64,000 nucleotides of DNA from Prevotella sp. AGR2160 (GTDB taxonomy: Bacteria > Bacteroidota > Bacteroidia > Bacteroidales > Bacteroidaceae): positions 248,001 to 312,000 of the forward strand of contig NZ_AUJK01000002.1 in assembly GCF_000424185.1 (NCBI RefSeq), given 5' to 3'. A program made the position numbers and the translations under genes. The notes beneath the pieces are model-generated. The model had not been told where the DNA came from and did not search any database. It was given only the letters and a program-made list of their open reading frames with translations. Positions 1 through 7,397 of this stretch are shown here, in pieces. Position 1 is the stretch's first letter, and every line of letters begins with the position of its first letter.

Positions 1-713
1 ATATCCCCGCCCTTGTCGTAGGCCAGCGGGTTGGCCTGCAACTGCTGTTCCACGAACGCGTCCGTGATGACGACATCGCCGCTGCCGGCAGCCTCCACAA
101 CGAGTTCGAGGATATTGAGCAGTTTCCGGGCGTCACCACCACTATAGCGGAGGATCGCCCCCGTCTCCTTCAGTTCGATATGCCGTTGCTTCAGTTCCAC
201 ATCCTGCGTGATCGCCCGATGGAGGAGTTCCAGCAGATCCTCTTTCTCCAACGACTTCAGCACATAGAGCTGACAGCGTGAGAGGAGTGGACGGATCACC
301 TCAAAGGACGGATTCTCCGTCGTGGCACCGATGAGCGTCACCGTGCCCTTCTCCACGGCCCCGAGGAGGGAGTCCTGCTGACTCTTGGAGAAACGATGGA
401 TTTCATCGATGAAGAGTATCGGTGAAGGAGTGTTGAAGAAGCGGTGCGCGGCGGCCTTCTGAATGACCTCACGCACGTCCTTCACGCCGCTCGTCACGGC
501 ACTGAGGGTATAGAACGGCGTCTCCAACTTGTTGGCGATGATCTGCGCCAGCGTCGTCTTCCCCACCCCCGGCGGTCCCCAGAGGATAAACGAGGAGATA
601 TGCCCCGCATCGATCATCTTACGGAGCACAGCCCCCGGACCGACCAGATGTTGCTGGCCGACATACTCGTCGAGCGTGCGGGGACGCATTCTTTCTGCTA
701 ATGGTTCACTCAT
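1..713 (-). CDS. rarA: Replication-associated recombination protein A (RarA/MgsA AAA+ ATPase), N-terminal part
   Basis: The reading frame runs from ATG at 713 to the left window edge, so the 3' part is missing; 237 residues are visible. The translation begins MSEPLAERMRPRTLDEYVGQ, followed by Walker A GPPGVGKTT, Walker B LFIDEIHRF, the sensor stretch GATTENPSFE and an SGGDAR motif, all typical of the clamp-loader-like RarA/MgsA/WRNIP1 family. These ATPases act at stalled replication forks. A good promoter (TTTG, 20 nt, TAATTTTG at 722-753, minus strand) ends only eight bases before the ATG, so the mRNA leader is predicted to be almost absent. It is divergent from the acidic-tailed gene at 868. 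Confidence 0.95.
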   Translation of the reverse strand, partial: MSEPLAERMRPRTLDEYVGQQHLVGPGAVLRKMIDAGHISSFILWGPPGVGKTTLAQIIANKLETPFYTLSAVTSGVKDVREVIQKAAAHRFFNTPSPILFIDEIHRFSKSQQDSLLGAVEKGTVTLIGATTENPSFEVIRPLLSRCQLYVLKSLEKEDLLELLHRAITQDVELKQRHIELKETGAILRYSGGDARKLLNILELVVEAAGSGDVVITDAFVEQQLQANPLAYDKGGD

Positions 714-721
714 TACAAATA

Positions 722-753
722 CAAAATTAAATATAATCTCTCAGATACGCAAA
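722..753 (-). promoter_or_regulatory. rarA promoter (Bacteroidota type)
   Basis: On the minus strand there is TTTG (750-753), a 20-nt spacer and TAATTTTG (722-729), an exact match to the Bacteroidota -33/-7 consensus. The start codon lies at 713, so the transcript should begin within a few bases of the ATG. Confidence 0.7.
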
Positions 754-770
754 AAAAACTCGGGAAAAAA

Positions 771-802
771 TTTGTAATTTCATCTGATTATACTTACTTT
801 TG
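771..802 (+). promoter_or_regulatory. Promoter of the acidic-tailed gene
   Basis: TTTG (771-774), a 20-nt spacer and TACTTTTG (795-802) match the Bacteroidota -33/-7 consensus. The start codon is at 868, leaving a leader of about 60 nt. It is divergent from the rarA promoter. Confidence 0.7.
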
Positions 803-867
803 CAGCGCATAAGCAGGAAAGGCAATCCCTTTCCCGCATCACAACAGGAGAAAAGAAGAATTATCAT

Positions 868-1698
868 ATGAAAAAAGAAAAGACATTAACACTCAAGACG
901 CTCACCAAGAGCAATGTGTGGGATATTCAGGAGAACGATGTGTTCCGCCTCTGGGAACTAGCCGAAAAGGATGCTGATCTGAAAGACAATCAGCGACATT
1001 ATCTGGATGTCATCCGCAGTGCCTTCGAGATAGAACCCATCACTGTCGACAAGCCCGAGGTCATCAAGAAATATGAGGCCCGTGGCTTCAAGGTCGGCGA
1101 GATGAAGCTCGAGGACGGCGAGAACGGCAAGAAGAAGATGGCACTGAAGAAGCGCCCCATCCTCCGGGTCACTGACCTGACCTACGAGAACATCCACCAT
1201 ATCTCCGCCACCAAACTCATGGAAGTCCTCGACCGCAACTTCGGCGGCGGCTGGGAGAGTCTGCCGCAGAGCATCCAGGACATCATTGAGAGCGGGTTCG
1301 ACATCTCTACCACTACCCTGCCCAAAGACCGCCTCCACAAGGCCGGCGGACTCTATGAGAAGAAAGTTAACGACGGCTTTGAGGTGCTGGAGATTCCCAA
1401 GGGCACCTGGATAGAGGCCATCTTCGCCAAGGAGAAACCGGAACTGACCAAGCGCCATCTCGTCGACTTCGAAGAGGAGGATGAGGAAGCCAAGCACAAG
1501 AAGGACCTCGGTGACAGCGGGGAGGACGACGAGGAGGATCTCCCCGAGGAGGACGACCACTATAATGATGAGGAGGACGATGATGATACCTTCGATGACG
1601 ACAAGCTCACCGAAGAGAGTTACCGCACCACCTATGAGGAGAATCCCGAGGACCTTAACCTCGAGGCCGAGGATATCTCCGATGACGAGGAATACTAA
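868..1698 (+). CDS. Hypothetical protein with highly acidic C-terminal tail
   Basis: 276 residues, no signal peptide or membrane segment, so cytoplasmic. Residues 1 to about 200 look globular and mixed-charge; the last 70 or so residues are dominated by Asp and Glu, with runs such as EEDEE and DDDDTFDDD. I do not recognise a named domain. A long acidic tail on a soluble protein often mimics nucleic acid or binds basic partners, but that is inference. It has its own promoter at 771-802 and stands alone, divergent from rarA. The start is supported by the promoter position. Two kinds of short palindromic repeat follow its stop codon. Confidence 0.85.
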   Translation: MKKEKTLTLKTLTKSNVWDIQENDVFRLWELAEKDADLKDNQRHYLDVIRSAFEIEPITVDKPEVIKKYEARGFKVGEMKLEDGENGKKKMALKKRPILRVTDLTYENIHHISATKLMEVLDRNFGGGWESLPQSIQDIIESGFDISTTTLPKDRLHKAGGLYEKKVNDGFEVLEIPKGTWIEAIFAKEKPELTKRHLVDFEEEDEEAKHKKDLGDSGEDDEEDLPEEDDHYNDEEDDDDTFDDDKLTEESYRTTYEENPEDLNLEAEDISDDEEY

Positions 1699-1704
1699 AA
1701 AATC

Positions 1705-1729
1705 GTAGGGACATGATTGATCATGATCC
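1705..1729 (+). repeat. Palindromic repeat, family B (copy 1)
   Basis: A diverged copy of the family whose best form reads GTAGGGACATGA followed by its inverted complement (see 26624-26651). It begins six bases after the stop of the gene ending at 1698. Confidence 0.6.
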
Positions 1730-1809
1730 ACCATGCCACGGGGGCCGCCACGCGACCCCACCCGGGGAAATGGTGGTATGCTAACTCTCTCATGAAATAT
1801 CCGGGCCTG

Positions 1810-1839
1810 GTAGGTGGCCTGCCATGTTGCGGCCACGCA
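1810..1839 (+). repeat. Palindromic repeat, family A (copy 1)
   Basis: Reads GTAGGTGGCC...GCGGCCACGCA. It lies downstream of the plus-strand gene ending at 1698 and in that gene's sense. The opposite-facing copy at 1871-1904 belongs to the converging minus-strand gene. Confidence 0.7.
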
Positions 1840-1870
1840 TCCGCATTGATCCAACATATTCACGAATGAA

Positions 1871-1904
1871 TCCCTTGCGTGGCCGCAATAGGACGGCCAC
1901 CTAC
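1871..1904 (-). repeat. Palindromic repeat, family A (copy 2, minus orientation)
   Basis: The exact reverse complement of the 34 bases at 33293-33326 (GTAGGTGGCCGTCC core). It begins 17 bases beyond the stop of the minus-strand HU-LysM gene and reads in that gene's sense. Confidence 0.75.
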
Positions 1905-1921
1905 TCATTGTCAGAAATATA

Positions 1922-3214
1922 CTACTTCTTTTTCAGTCGTAATTTCGGTATTTTGACTTTTTCTCCGGCCTTGACGGCGGAAGAGCCATTGATGGCCTCG
2001 ACATAACACTCCATGCCCGGACCCAAATGGGAACGGGAAATGCTCTGAAGGGTCTGTCCGGCCTTCACCGTGACGACATGGTCGATACCGACAATCTCAT
2101 AGGCACCTGTACGGACACGGGGATCAGCGGCACCGGCTTGGGCATACGGGCTGGCGGCCGGCTGTTCCTTCCCGGCGGCGGCAACCTTTTTTGCCGCAGG
2201 AACTTTCGCCCCGGCAGCAGCCCCGGCCGCTTTTCCTGCAGTCGCGGCGTCAGCCTCTGCCCCACCCTTTGCTGCGGCCTCAATGGCCTGATGCTGACGG
2301 AGTAGAGCCACACTGTCGGCCTGCCGCTTGGCTTGTAGCGCCGCCTCCCGGGCAGAGGGCTGGCCGGTCTTGGCTTGGATCATGCTGACTTGTTGCTTCA
2401 ACATTCCCAATTGCGCCTGCAGGTTATCCCGCTCTCCGGCGACACGGCCATAGAGGAAACTGAGGAAAATCAGTCCGATGAGCAGGACGACGGAGGAGCC
2501 ACAGAAGAAATAAAAACTGAAACGGGAAAGGGAATGACGGGAAGCCACTGGGGCAGCCTCTGCGGTGGGTTCCGCGGGGGCAGCCGACACGGTGGGTTCC
2601 ACGGGAGCAGCCTCTGCGGTGGGTTCCGCGGGGGCAACCGACACGGTGGGTTCCACGGGGGCAGCCGTTCGTTCCGGTTCCATTCGTTGTTCCTTAGGGG
2701 CGATTCGTCGTTCCGACGACGGGCCGCCACAAGGGACGGCCCCTGCAGTGGATTCATTGCCGTCAACAGGAGCTGTAGAAGCGGCAGCGTGCACAGATGC
2801 TGCGTGAGCATGGTCTTCCTCTGAAACTGCGGGGGCAGCCTCTGCGGTGCTTTCCTGCTCTTCATATTCCCTATCGATCCCGGAGAAGTCGACACCCTCA
2901 TTGACAACGACGGTATCAAACTGGGCGAAGGGCTTGTTGATGAGTTCGGCGAGGATCTTGTCGGGGGTAAACGAGATCTTATCCCGTCCCTCGATGACGA
3001 TACGCTCACCCGTATTGACATCCACGCTCTCCCGGTCTTTCACCGTGATGAGCTTGAAGGTGCCGAGGCTCTTGACCTTTGCGATACGATCGTCCTTCAG
3101 CCCCTGCTGCAGGATATCGAAGAAAGCAGACACGAACGTTTCGGCATCACCTTTTGAGAGATGATACTTCTCCACAAGGCGGGAGGCGAGGGCGACGAGT
3201 TCAGCGTGTGCCAT
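1922..3214 (-). CDS. HU-domain, single-TM, LysM-domain protein
   Basis: 430 residues with an unusual order of parts. Residues 1-95 form an HU/IHF-type DNA-binding domain (KVKSLGTFKL, then a beta-arm region around residues 55-80). Residues 120-225 are an Ala/Pro/Glu-rich linker containing a 54-bp DNA tandem repeat. A membrane helix lies at about 234-255, followed by a coiled-coil-like stretch from 260. A LysM-like domain occupies about 372-425 (VTVKAGQTLQSIS ... VKIPKL). The predicted topology puts HU in the cytoplasm and LysM at the peptidoglycan. The HU paralogue overlaps it upstream by 14 bp. An AGGAGG sequence lies 5 nt before the ATG, unusual for this phylum. Part of the linker (about residues 157-170) is encoded by a dispersed repeat. 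Confidence 0.88.
   Translation of the reverse strand: MAHAELVALASRLVEKYHLSKGDAETFVSAFFDILQQGLKDDRIAKVKSLGTFKLITVKDRESVDVNTGERIVIEGRDKISFTPDKILAELINKPFAQFDTVVVNEGVDFSGIDREYEEQESTAEAAPAVSEEDHAHAASVHAAASTAPVDGNESTAGAVPCGGPSSERRIAPKEQRMEPERTAAPVEPTVSVAPAEPTAEAAPVEPTVSAAPAEPTAEAAPVASRHSLSRFSFYFFCGSSVVLLIGLIFLSFLYGRVAGERDNLQAQLGMLKQQVSMIQAKTGQPSAREAALQAKRQADSVALLRQHQAIEAAAKGGAEADAATAGKAAGAAAGAKVPAAKKVAAAGKEQPAASPYAQAGAADPRVRTGAYEIVGIDHVVTVKAGQTLQSISRSHLGPGMECYVEAINGSSAVKAGEKVKIPKLRLKKK
2551..2665 (-). repeat. 54-bp tandem repeat inside the HU-LysM linker
   Basis: Two nearly identical 54-bp units (2551-2604 and 2605-2658) plus the start of a third. They encode 18-residue Pro/Glu/Ala/Val-rich units (EPTVS and EPTAEAAP segments) of the linker before the membrane helix. 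Copy number could vary between strains without breaking the frame. Confidence 0.8.
2701..2747 (-). repeat. Dispersed repeat, family E, captured inside a coding sequence
   Basis: Bases 2721-2747 are the exact reverse complement of 28322-28348, and similarity continues on the 2701-2720 side (about 18 of 20). At 28322 the element lies in a 3' intergenic region; here it is read in frame as part of the HU-LysM linker (GGPSSERR region). Confidence 0.8.
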
Positions 3215-3542
3215 CAGTATCCTCCTTTCCTGTTCGGTTTGTTCTTGCCGGTTTGATATTTTCGTCGCCGTTCTTCAACTTCTCTTTCAGGGAGGCCACG
3301 GGACGGAAGTTCAGCACGAGTTTCGGCGGAACGAGCATGCGCTGTTTCGTTGACGGGTTGACGATGATACGCTCCATCCGTTTCCGTACCTCGAAGGTAC
3401 CGAAACCGGTGACGCCGACCTCCCCCGATGTCTCCACCTCGTCGGCAAGGGCATCGATGAGCGTCGTGCAGAGTTTCTGCGTGTCCTCCTGTGTATATCC
3501 GGTCTTTGCTGCTAGAGCGGCAATAAATTCCTTATTGTTCAT
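3201..3542 (-). CDS. HU family DNA-binding protein
   Basis: 113 residues. The HU/IHF fold is recognisable: N-terminal MNNKEFIAALAAKTGYTQED, the GVTGFGTFEVRKR turn and the arm motif NPSTKQRMLVPP, where HU carries its DNA-intercalating proline. A basic, probably disordered tail follows from about residue 88. It overlaps the start of the HU-LysM gene by 14 bp, so the two are probably co-transcribed and translationally coupled. Its likely job is nucleoid architecture; target preference cannot be read from sequence. rimO lies upstream with a family C repeat in the gap. Confidence 0.92.
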   Translation of the reverse strand: MNNKEFIAALAAKTGYTQEDTQKLCTTLIDALADEVETSGEVGVTGFGTFEVRKRMERIIVNPSTKQRMLVPPKLVLNFRPVASLKEKLKNGDENIKPARTNRTGKEDTDGTR

Positions 3543-3570
3543 AGTTTATTTTTCTATCCATCGGTATTGC

Positions 3571-3620
3571 GCTTCCTTGCGCTTGCAAAGCGCAAGCACC
3601 CGACGGCAAGCCATTCAACA
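3571..3620 (-). repeat. Palindromic repeat, family C (copy 1)
   Basis: A 50-base element, 46 of 50 identical to 9394-9443. It contains a 7-bp stem CTTGCGC/GCGCAAG with loop TTGCAAA, then a conserved CGACGGCAAGCCATTCAACA flank. It lies 3' of rimO in the same relative orientation as copy 2 has to metH. Confidence 0.8.
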
Positions 3621-3658
3621 TTTGCAAGTTCACCCCTTCGGGAAGGGTCAGAGTAGGC

Positions 3659-4957
3659 CTACACCACCGTGGCATAGAGGTCAAACTCCTCGCTGCCCGT
3701 GATCTTGGCCTGATAGAAGCGGCCGACATGCAGCGGCTTCTCGTCGGCGGGGATGAGGACCTCTGGATCGACATCGGGGGAGCAGAACTCCGTACGGCCG
3801 ATATACCACGGGCCCTCCTTGCGGTCGATGATCACCGTCATCGTCTTGCCGACTTTCGCGGCCTCGATCTCCTCGGAGATATCCTGTTGCAGGGCCATAA
3901 GCTCGTCGAGGCGGCGGTCCTTCACCTCCTGCGGCACGTCATCCTTGTAGTGTTCAGCGCTGTAGGTCCCCTCCTCCTCGGAATAGGTGAAGGCACCCAT
4001 ACGCTCGAAACGCTGCTCACGGACGAAATCCATCAGTTCCCGGAAGTCTTCCTCCGTCTCACCGGGGAAACCGACCATGAGGGTCGTACGGATATGGATG
4101 CCGGGGACGCGCTCGCGGATGGTCTTCAGCAGCGCGATGGTCTCGGCCTTCGTGACATGGCGGTGCATGCGGCTCAGCACGTTGTCACTGATATGCTGCA
4201 AGGCGATATCGAGATAGCGGCAGACATTCTTCTTCTCCCGCATGACATCGAGGAGCTCGAGGGGGAACTGGTTCGGATAGGCATAATGCAACCGGATCCA
4301 TTTCACGCCCTTGATATCGGCCATCTTACTGATGAGTTCGGCGATATGATGCTTGCCGTCGAGGTCGATGCCATAATAGGTGAGCTCCTGGGCGATGACC
4401 TGAAACTCCACGACACCCTGGGTCACGAGGTCACGGACCTCCTGAAGGATATCCTCCTCGGGACGGCTGACATGACGGCCCGTCATGATGGGGATGGCGC
4501 AGTAGGCACAGTGGCGGTCACAGCCCTCGGCAATCTTGATATAGGCATAATGATGGGGCGTGGTGAGATGACGGAGGCCGTCGCACGTCACCACATCCTC
4601 CTTGCCGAGGTCCTTGAGGAGCTGCTTGTAGTTGAACTTGCCATAGAACTTATCGACCTCCGGGATCTCCTGCTCCAGCTCTTTCTGATAACGCTGTGAC
4701 AGACAGCCCATGACATAGAGGCGCTTCAGACGGCCTTCCTTCTTGGCGGCCACAAACTCCAGGATCGTATTGATACTCTCCTCCTTCGCCGCCTCGATGA
4801 AGCCACAGGTATTGATGACGGCAATTTCTCCCTGAGGATTCTTGCTGTCGTGGACGCAATGATATCCATTGGCCTCAAACTGCTTCATGAGACTCTCGGT
4901 ATCGACGAGATTCTTCGAACACCCGAGGGTGACGAAATCTACTTGATTCTTCTTCAT
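3659..4957 (-). CDS. rimO: Ribosomal protein uS12 methylthiotransferase RimO
   Basis: 432 residues, normal for the family. An N-terminal MTTase domain opens with VTLGCSKNLVDTE and carries the auxiliary-cluster cysteines. The radical-SAM triad CxxxCxxC is in EGCDRHCAYCAIP, and a C-terminal TRAM-like segment follows from about residue 365. RimO adds a methylthio group to an aspartate of uS12. GCSKN and the short TRAM favour RimO over MiaB, which modifies tRNA. It follows ftsY by 33 bp to that gene's stop and is probably co-transcribed with it. Confidence 0.95.
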   Translation of the reverse strand: MKKNQVDFVTLGCSKNLVDTESLMKQFEANGYHCVHDSKNPQGEIAVINTCGFIEAAKEESINTILEFVAAKKEGRLKRLYVMGCLSQRYQKELEQEIPEVDKFYGKFNYKQLLKDLGKEDVVTCDGLRHLTTPHHYAYIKIAEGCDRHCAYCAIPIMTGRHVSRPEEDILQEVRDLVTQGVVEFQVIAQELTYYGIDLDGKHHIAELISKMADIKGVKWIRLHYAYPNQFPLELLDVMREKKNVCRYLDIALQHISDNVLSRMHRHVTKAETIALLKTIRERVPGIHIRTTLMVGFPGETEEDFRELMDFVREQRFERMGAFTYSEEEGTYSAEHYKDDVPQEVKDRRLDELMALQQDISEEIEAAKVGKTMTVIIDRKEGPWYIGRTEFCSPDVDPEVLIPADEKPLHVGRFYQAKITGSEEFDLYATVV

Positions 4958-4990
4958 ATTGTTTTCCCTGAAAACGGAATGGCAACGGGA

Positions 4991-5947
4991 TTATTGATGC
5001 TTGAAAAGACTGTCCACAAACTCACGCTTGTTGAAGAGCTGGAGATCCTCCATACCCTCGCCCAAGCCGATATATTTCACGGGGACCTTCAACTGGTCAC
5101 TGATGCCGATGACGACACCACCCTTGGCCGTACCGTCGAGCTTCGTGATGGCAAGACTGTCGACAGAGGTGACCTGGGAGAACTGCTTGGCCTGTTCGAA
5201 GGCATTCTGTCCCGTACTGCCGTCGAGGACGAGCAACACCTCATCGGGGGCCTGCGGCAGCACCTTCTTCATGACATCCTTGATCTTCTTCAACTCGTTC
5301 ATTAGCCCGACCTTGTTGTGCAGACGACCGGCGGTATCGATGAGGACGACATCAGCGCCATTGGCCTTGGCACTCTGCAGCGTGTCGAAAGCCACGGAGG
5401 CCGGGTCGGCACCCATCTGCTGCTTCACCACGGGGACGCCGACACGCTCGCCCCAGATACTGATCTGTTCGACGGCAGCGGCACGGAAGGTATCGGCGGC
5501 ACCGAGATAGACTTTCTTGCCGGCTTTCTTAAACTGGTAGGCGAGTTTGCCTATGGTCGTCGTCTTCCCCACGCCGTTGACACCGACAACGAGGATGACA
5601 TACGGCTTATGATCCGACGGCAGATCCCAGTTGTCATGGTCGTCACTATGGTTCTCCGCCAGCAGGGCGGCGATCTCATCGCGAAGAATATCATTGAGCT
5701 CCGCCGTGGAGACATACTTGTCACGGGCCACACGGTCCTCGATGCGGTGGATGATCTTCACCGTCGTCTCCACGCCCACATCTGAAGTGATGAGGATCTC
5801 CTCCAGATCATCGAGGACATCATCATCGACCTTCGACTTGCCGGCAACGGCACGAGCCAACTTGGAGAACACACTCTGACTCGTCTTCTCCAGACCTTTG
5901 TCGAGCGTCTCCTTCTTCTTCTTTCCGAATAATCCAAATAATGCCAT
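4991..5947 (-). CDS. ftsY: Signal recognition particle receptor FtsY
   Basis: 318 residues from the ATG at 5947 (MALFGLFGKKKKETLDKGLEKT). An upstream ATG-like start at 5971 overlaps the -7 promoter element TAGATTTG (5969-5976) and is rejected. An NG domain only: a four-helix N region, then GTPase motifs GVNGVGKTT, DTFRAAA, DTAGRL and TKLDGTAKGG. The long acidic A domain of enterobacterial FtsY is absent; the short basic GKKKK start probably helps membrane contact. It is the receptor that docks SRP-ribosome complexes at the inner membrane. Confidence 0.95.
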   Translation of the reverse strand: MALFGLFGKKKKETLDKGLEKTSQSVFSKLARAVAGKSKVDDDVLDDLEEILITSDVGVETTVKIIHRIEDRVARDKYVSTAELNDILRDEIAALLAENHSDDHDNWDLPSDHKPYVILVVGVNGVGKTTTIGKLAYQFKKAGKKVYLGAADTFRAAAVEQISIWGERVGVPVVKQQMGADPASVAFDTLQSAKANGADVVLIDTAGRLHNKVGLMNELKKIKDVMKKVLPQAPDEVLLVLDGSTGQNAFEQAKQFSQVTSVDSLAITKLDGTAKGGVVIGISDQLKVPVKYIGLGEGMEDLQLFNKREFVDSLFKHQ

Positions 5948-5968
5948 ACTGTAGTCTATTATTTTTTG

Positions 5969-5976
5969 CAAATCTA
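5969..5976 (-). promoter_or_regulatory. ftsY -7 element
   Basis: TAGATTTG on the minus strand, 21 nt before the chosen ATG at 5947. No clear -33 TTTG is visible at the expected distance, so the assignment is weak. Confidence 0.4.
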
Positions 5977-6043
5977 CAAAAAAATATTGAGATATCCGAA
6001 GGGAACGAATAGAAAAAAGAGCAGCGAGGTGAAAAAAGGCAAC

Positions 6044-6078
6044 AAAAAAAAGTCGTCGCGTCCGAGGACACGACGACT
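6044..6078 (-). terminator. Intrinsic terminator after the rpmB-rpmG-bL38 operon
   Basis: On the minus strand a GTCGTCG-rich stem closes around TCCTCGGA and is followed by eight T residues, 43 bases beyond the DUF4295 stop. It separates the ribosomal operon from ftsY. Confidence 0.8.
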
Positions 6079-6120
6079 AACTTATGTAATCTCTGAATGA
6101 TTCAGAATGCGATAGATGGC

Positions 6121-6276
6121 TTACTTGAAGAAATCCTTGACAGCCTCGTTGGGGACCATCTGCTCCTCAAAGACATAAGCGCCCGTCTTCGGGCTCTTCA
6201 CCATCTTGATAACCTTTGAATATGCGCGACCATCCGATGAACCTTCATGGAGGGTAGCGACCGCTTTCTTTGCCAT
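6121..6276 (-). CDS. DUF4295 protein (ribosomal protein bL38)
   Basis: A 51-residue basic protein starting MAKKAVATLHEG and ending EAVKDFF K. It is the third gene of rpmB-rpmG-DUF4295, a conserved Bacteroidota order. From memory, ribosome structures of the phylum showed DUF4295 to be a genuine 50S protein, named bL38; I could not check this here. The stop at 6121-6123 is followed by a strong terminator. Confidence 0.85.
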   Translation of the reverse strand: MAKKAVATLHEGSSDGRAYSKVIKMVKSPKTGAYVFEEQMVPNEAVKDFFK

Positions 6277-6302
6277 ATCTTAATGATTGATTAAAACGTT
6301 CT

Positions 6303-6491
6303 TTACTTGATCTCCTTATGAAGAGTCATCTTCTTCAGGATCGGATTGTATTTCATCAACTCGAGGCGCTCCGGCGTGTTCTTACGGTTCTTCGTCGTGA
6401 CATAACGACTTGTACCGGGCAGACCAGAGTTCTTCATCTCTGTGCACTCGAGGATAACCTGTACTCTATTGCCTTTAGCTTTCTTAGCCAT
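6303..6491 (-). CDS. rpmG: 50S ribosomal protein bL33
   Basis: 62 residues, [18 protein letters not shown]..., with the conserved [24 protein letters not shown] core split over two turns. It lacks the four zinc-binding cysteines (only one Cys), so it is the zinc-free form. It lies five bases after rpmB and 26 bases before the DUF4295 start, one operon. Confidence 0.97.
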   Translation of the reverse strand: MAKKAKGNRVQVILECTEMKNSGLPGTSRYVTTKNRKNTPERLELMKYNPILKKMTLHKEIK

Positions 6492-6496
6492 GATGA

Positions 6497-6760
6497 TTAT
6501 TCTCCTATTACTTTAATATCCTTCCAATCGCAGTAGCCTTTAGCGACAGCCTGCTTGAGAGCAGCATCGAGGCCTACCTTATTGATGAGACGAAGGCCAG
6601 CAGCGCTGATCTTCAGGCTGATCCAGCAGTTCTCTTCTACATAGTAGAATTTCTTGCTGAAGAGGTTGACATCAAAGCTTCTCTTCGTACGGTGCTTTGA
6701 GTGAGACACATTGCAACCCAGCTGTGCCTTCTTTCCTGTAATCTGACAAATTTTCGACAT
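6497..6760 (-). CDS. rpmB: 50S ribosomal protein bL28
   Basis: 87 residues, starting [21 protein letters not shown] and carrying the [13 protein letters not shown] core of L28. First gene of rpmB-rpmG-bL38, with a promoter at 6814-6844. Confidence 0.97.
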   Translation of the reverse strand: MSKICQITGKKAQLGCNVSHSKHRTKRSFDVNLFSKKFYYVEENCWISLKISAAGLRLINKVGLDAALKQAVAKGYCDWKDIKVIGE

Positions 6761-6813
6761 TGCTATCTCAAAAATTTTTAATTCGTTAAAAGATACTTAT
6801 TCCAAACAGAGTG

Positions 6814-6844
6814 CAAAATTACAAACTTTCTGTGAGATAACCAA
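6814..6844 (-). promoter_or_regulatory. rpmB operon promoter
   Basis: Minus-strand TTGG (6841-6844), a 19-nt spacer and TAATTTTG (6814-6821). The -7 box is perfect and the -33 box is one base from consensus. The leader to the ATG at 6760 is about 50 nt. Confidence 0.6.
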
Positions 6845-6883
6845 CTCATACAGAAAGGGAAGTCTATATTTTAAGATTTTTTA

Positions 6884-7393
6884 TTACTTCACGTCCCATT
6901 CCTTCGATTTCTCGCGGAGGAAGTCGAGGATAAGGTGCAGACTCTTGTTCGTGGCGATGGCGAGGTTGATGTCTCGGCCGAAGTCCTCCGTAAGCTTGAA
7001 CGTACGCACGTCGTCCTTGCTGCCGTAGCCGAGCCAGATGGTGCCCACGGGGATCTCCTTCGTGCCGCCCGTAGGACCGGCAGTGCCGGTGGCGGAGATG
7101 GCGAAGTCGACATTCAGCGCGTCAATGGCACCGAGGACCAGTTCACGGGCCACCTCCTCGCAGACGGCGGTCTGCTCTTCGAGGACCTGATGGCTCACGC
7201 CGAGGAGTTTCTCTTTGATCTCATAGGTGTAGGCAACGATGCCACCCTTGAAATAGTTGGAGGCACCGGGGACGGAGATCAGCGCCTGGGCGAGGCGGCC
7301 GCCGGTACAGCTCTCGGCTGTGCCGATGGTCTTGCCGGACTCATAGAGGATCTCCTGTATCTGTTTGCTAAGAATTTTTGTTTCGAGTTCCAT
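6884..7393 (-). CDS. pncC: CinA C-terminal-type nicotinamide-nucleotide amidohydrolase (PncC-like)
   Basis: 169 residues, corresponding to the stand-alone CinA C-terminal domain without the N-terminal MoaB-like domain. The family signature TAESCTGGRLAQALISVPGAS is near the N-terminus (shown here split as TAESCTGG and ISVPGAS), with ISATGTAGPTGG in the middle. The enzyme deamidates NMN to nicotinate mononucleotide in the pyridine-nucleotide salvage cycle. It follows tsaD by four bases, so it is co-transcribed with map-tsaD. Confidence 0.93.
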   Translation of the reverse strand: MELETKILSKQIQEILYESGKTIGTAESCTGGRLAQALISVPGASNYFKGGIVAYTYEIKEKLLGVSHQVLEEQTAVCEEVARELVLGAIDALNVDFAISATGTAGPTGGTKEIPVGTIWLGYGSKDDVRTFKLTEDFGRDINLAIATNKSLHLILDFLREKSKEWDVK

Positions 7394-7397
7394 AGAT

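Noticed and set aside
1735..1904. Possible CRISPR array from the clustered repeats
   Set aside because: The repeats are palindromic, differ in spacing, face in opposite directions and have no regular spacers or cas genes.
5948..5971. Earlier start for ftsY (adds eight residues)
   Set aside because: It overlaps the -7 element TAGATTTG, so the extra codons would not be transcribed.
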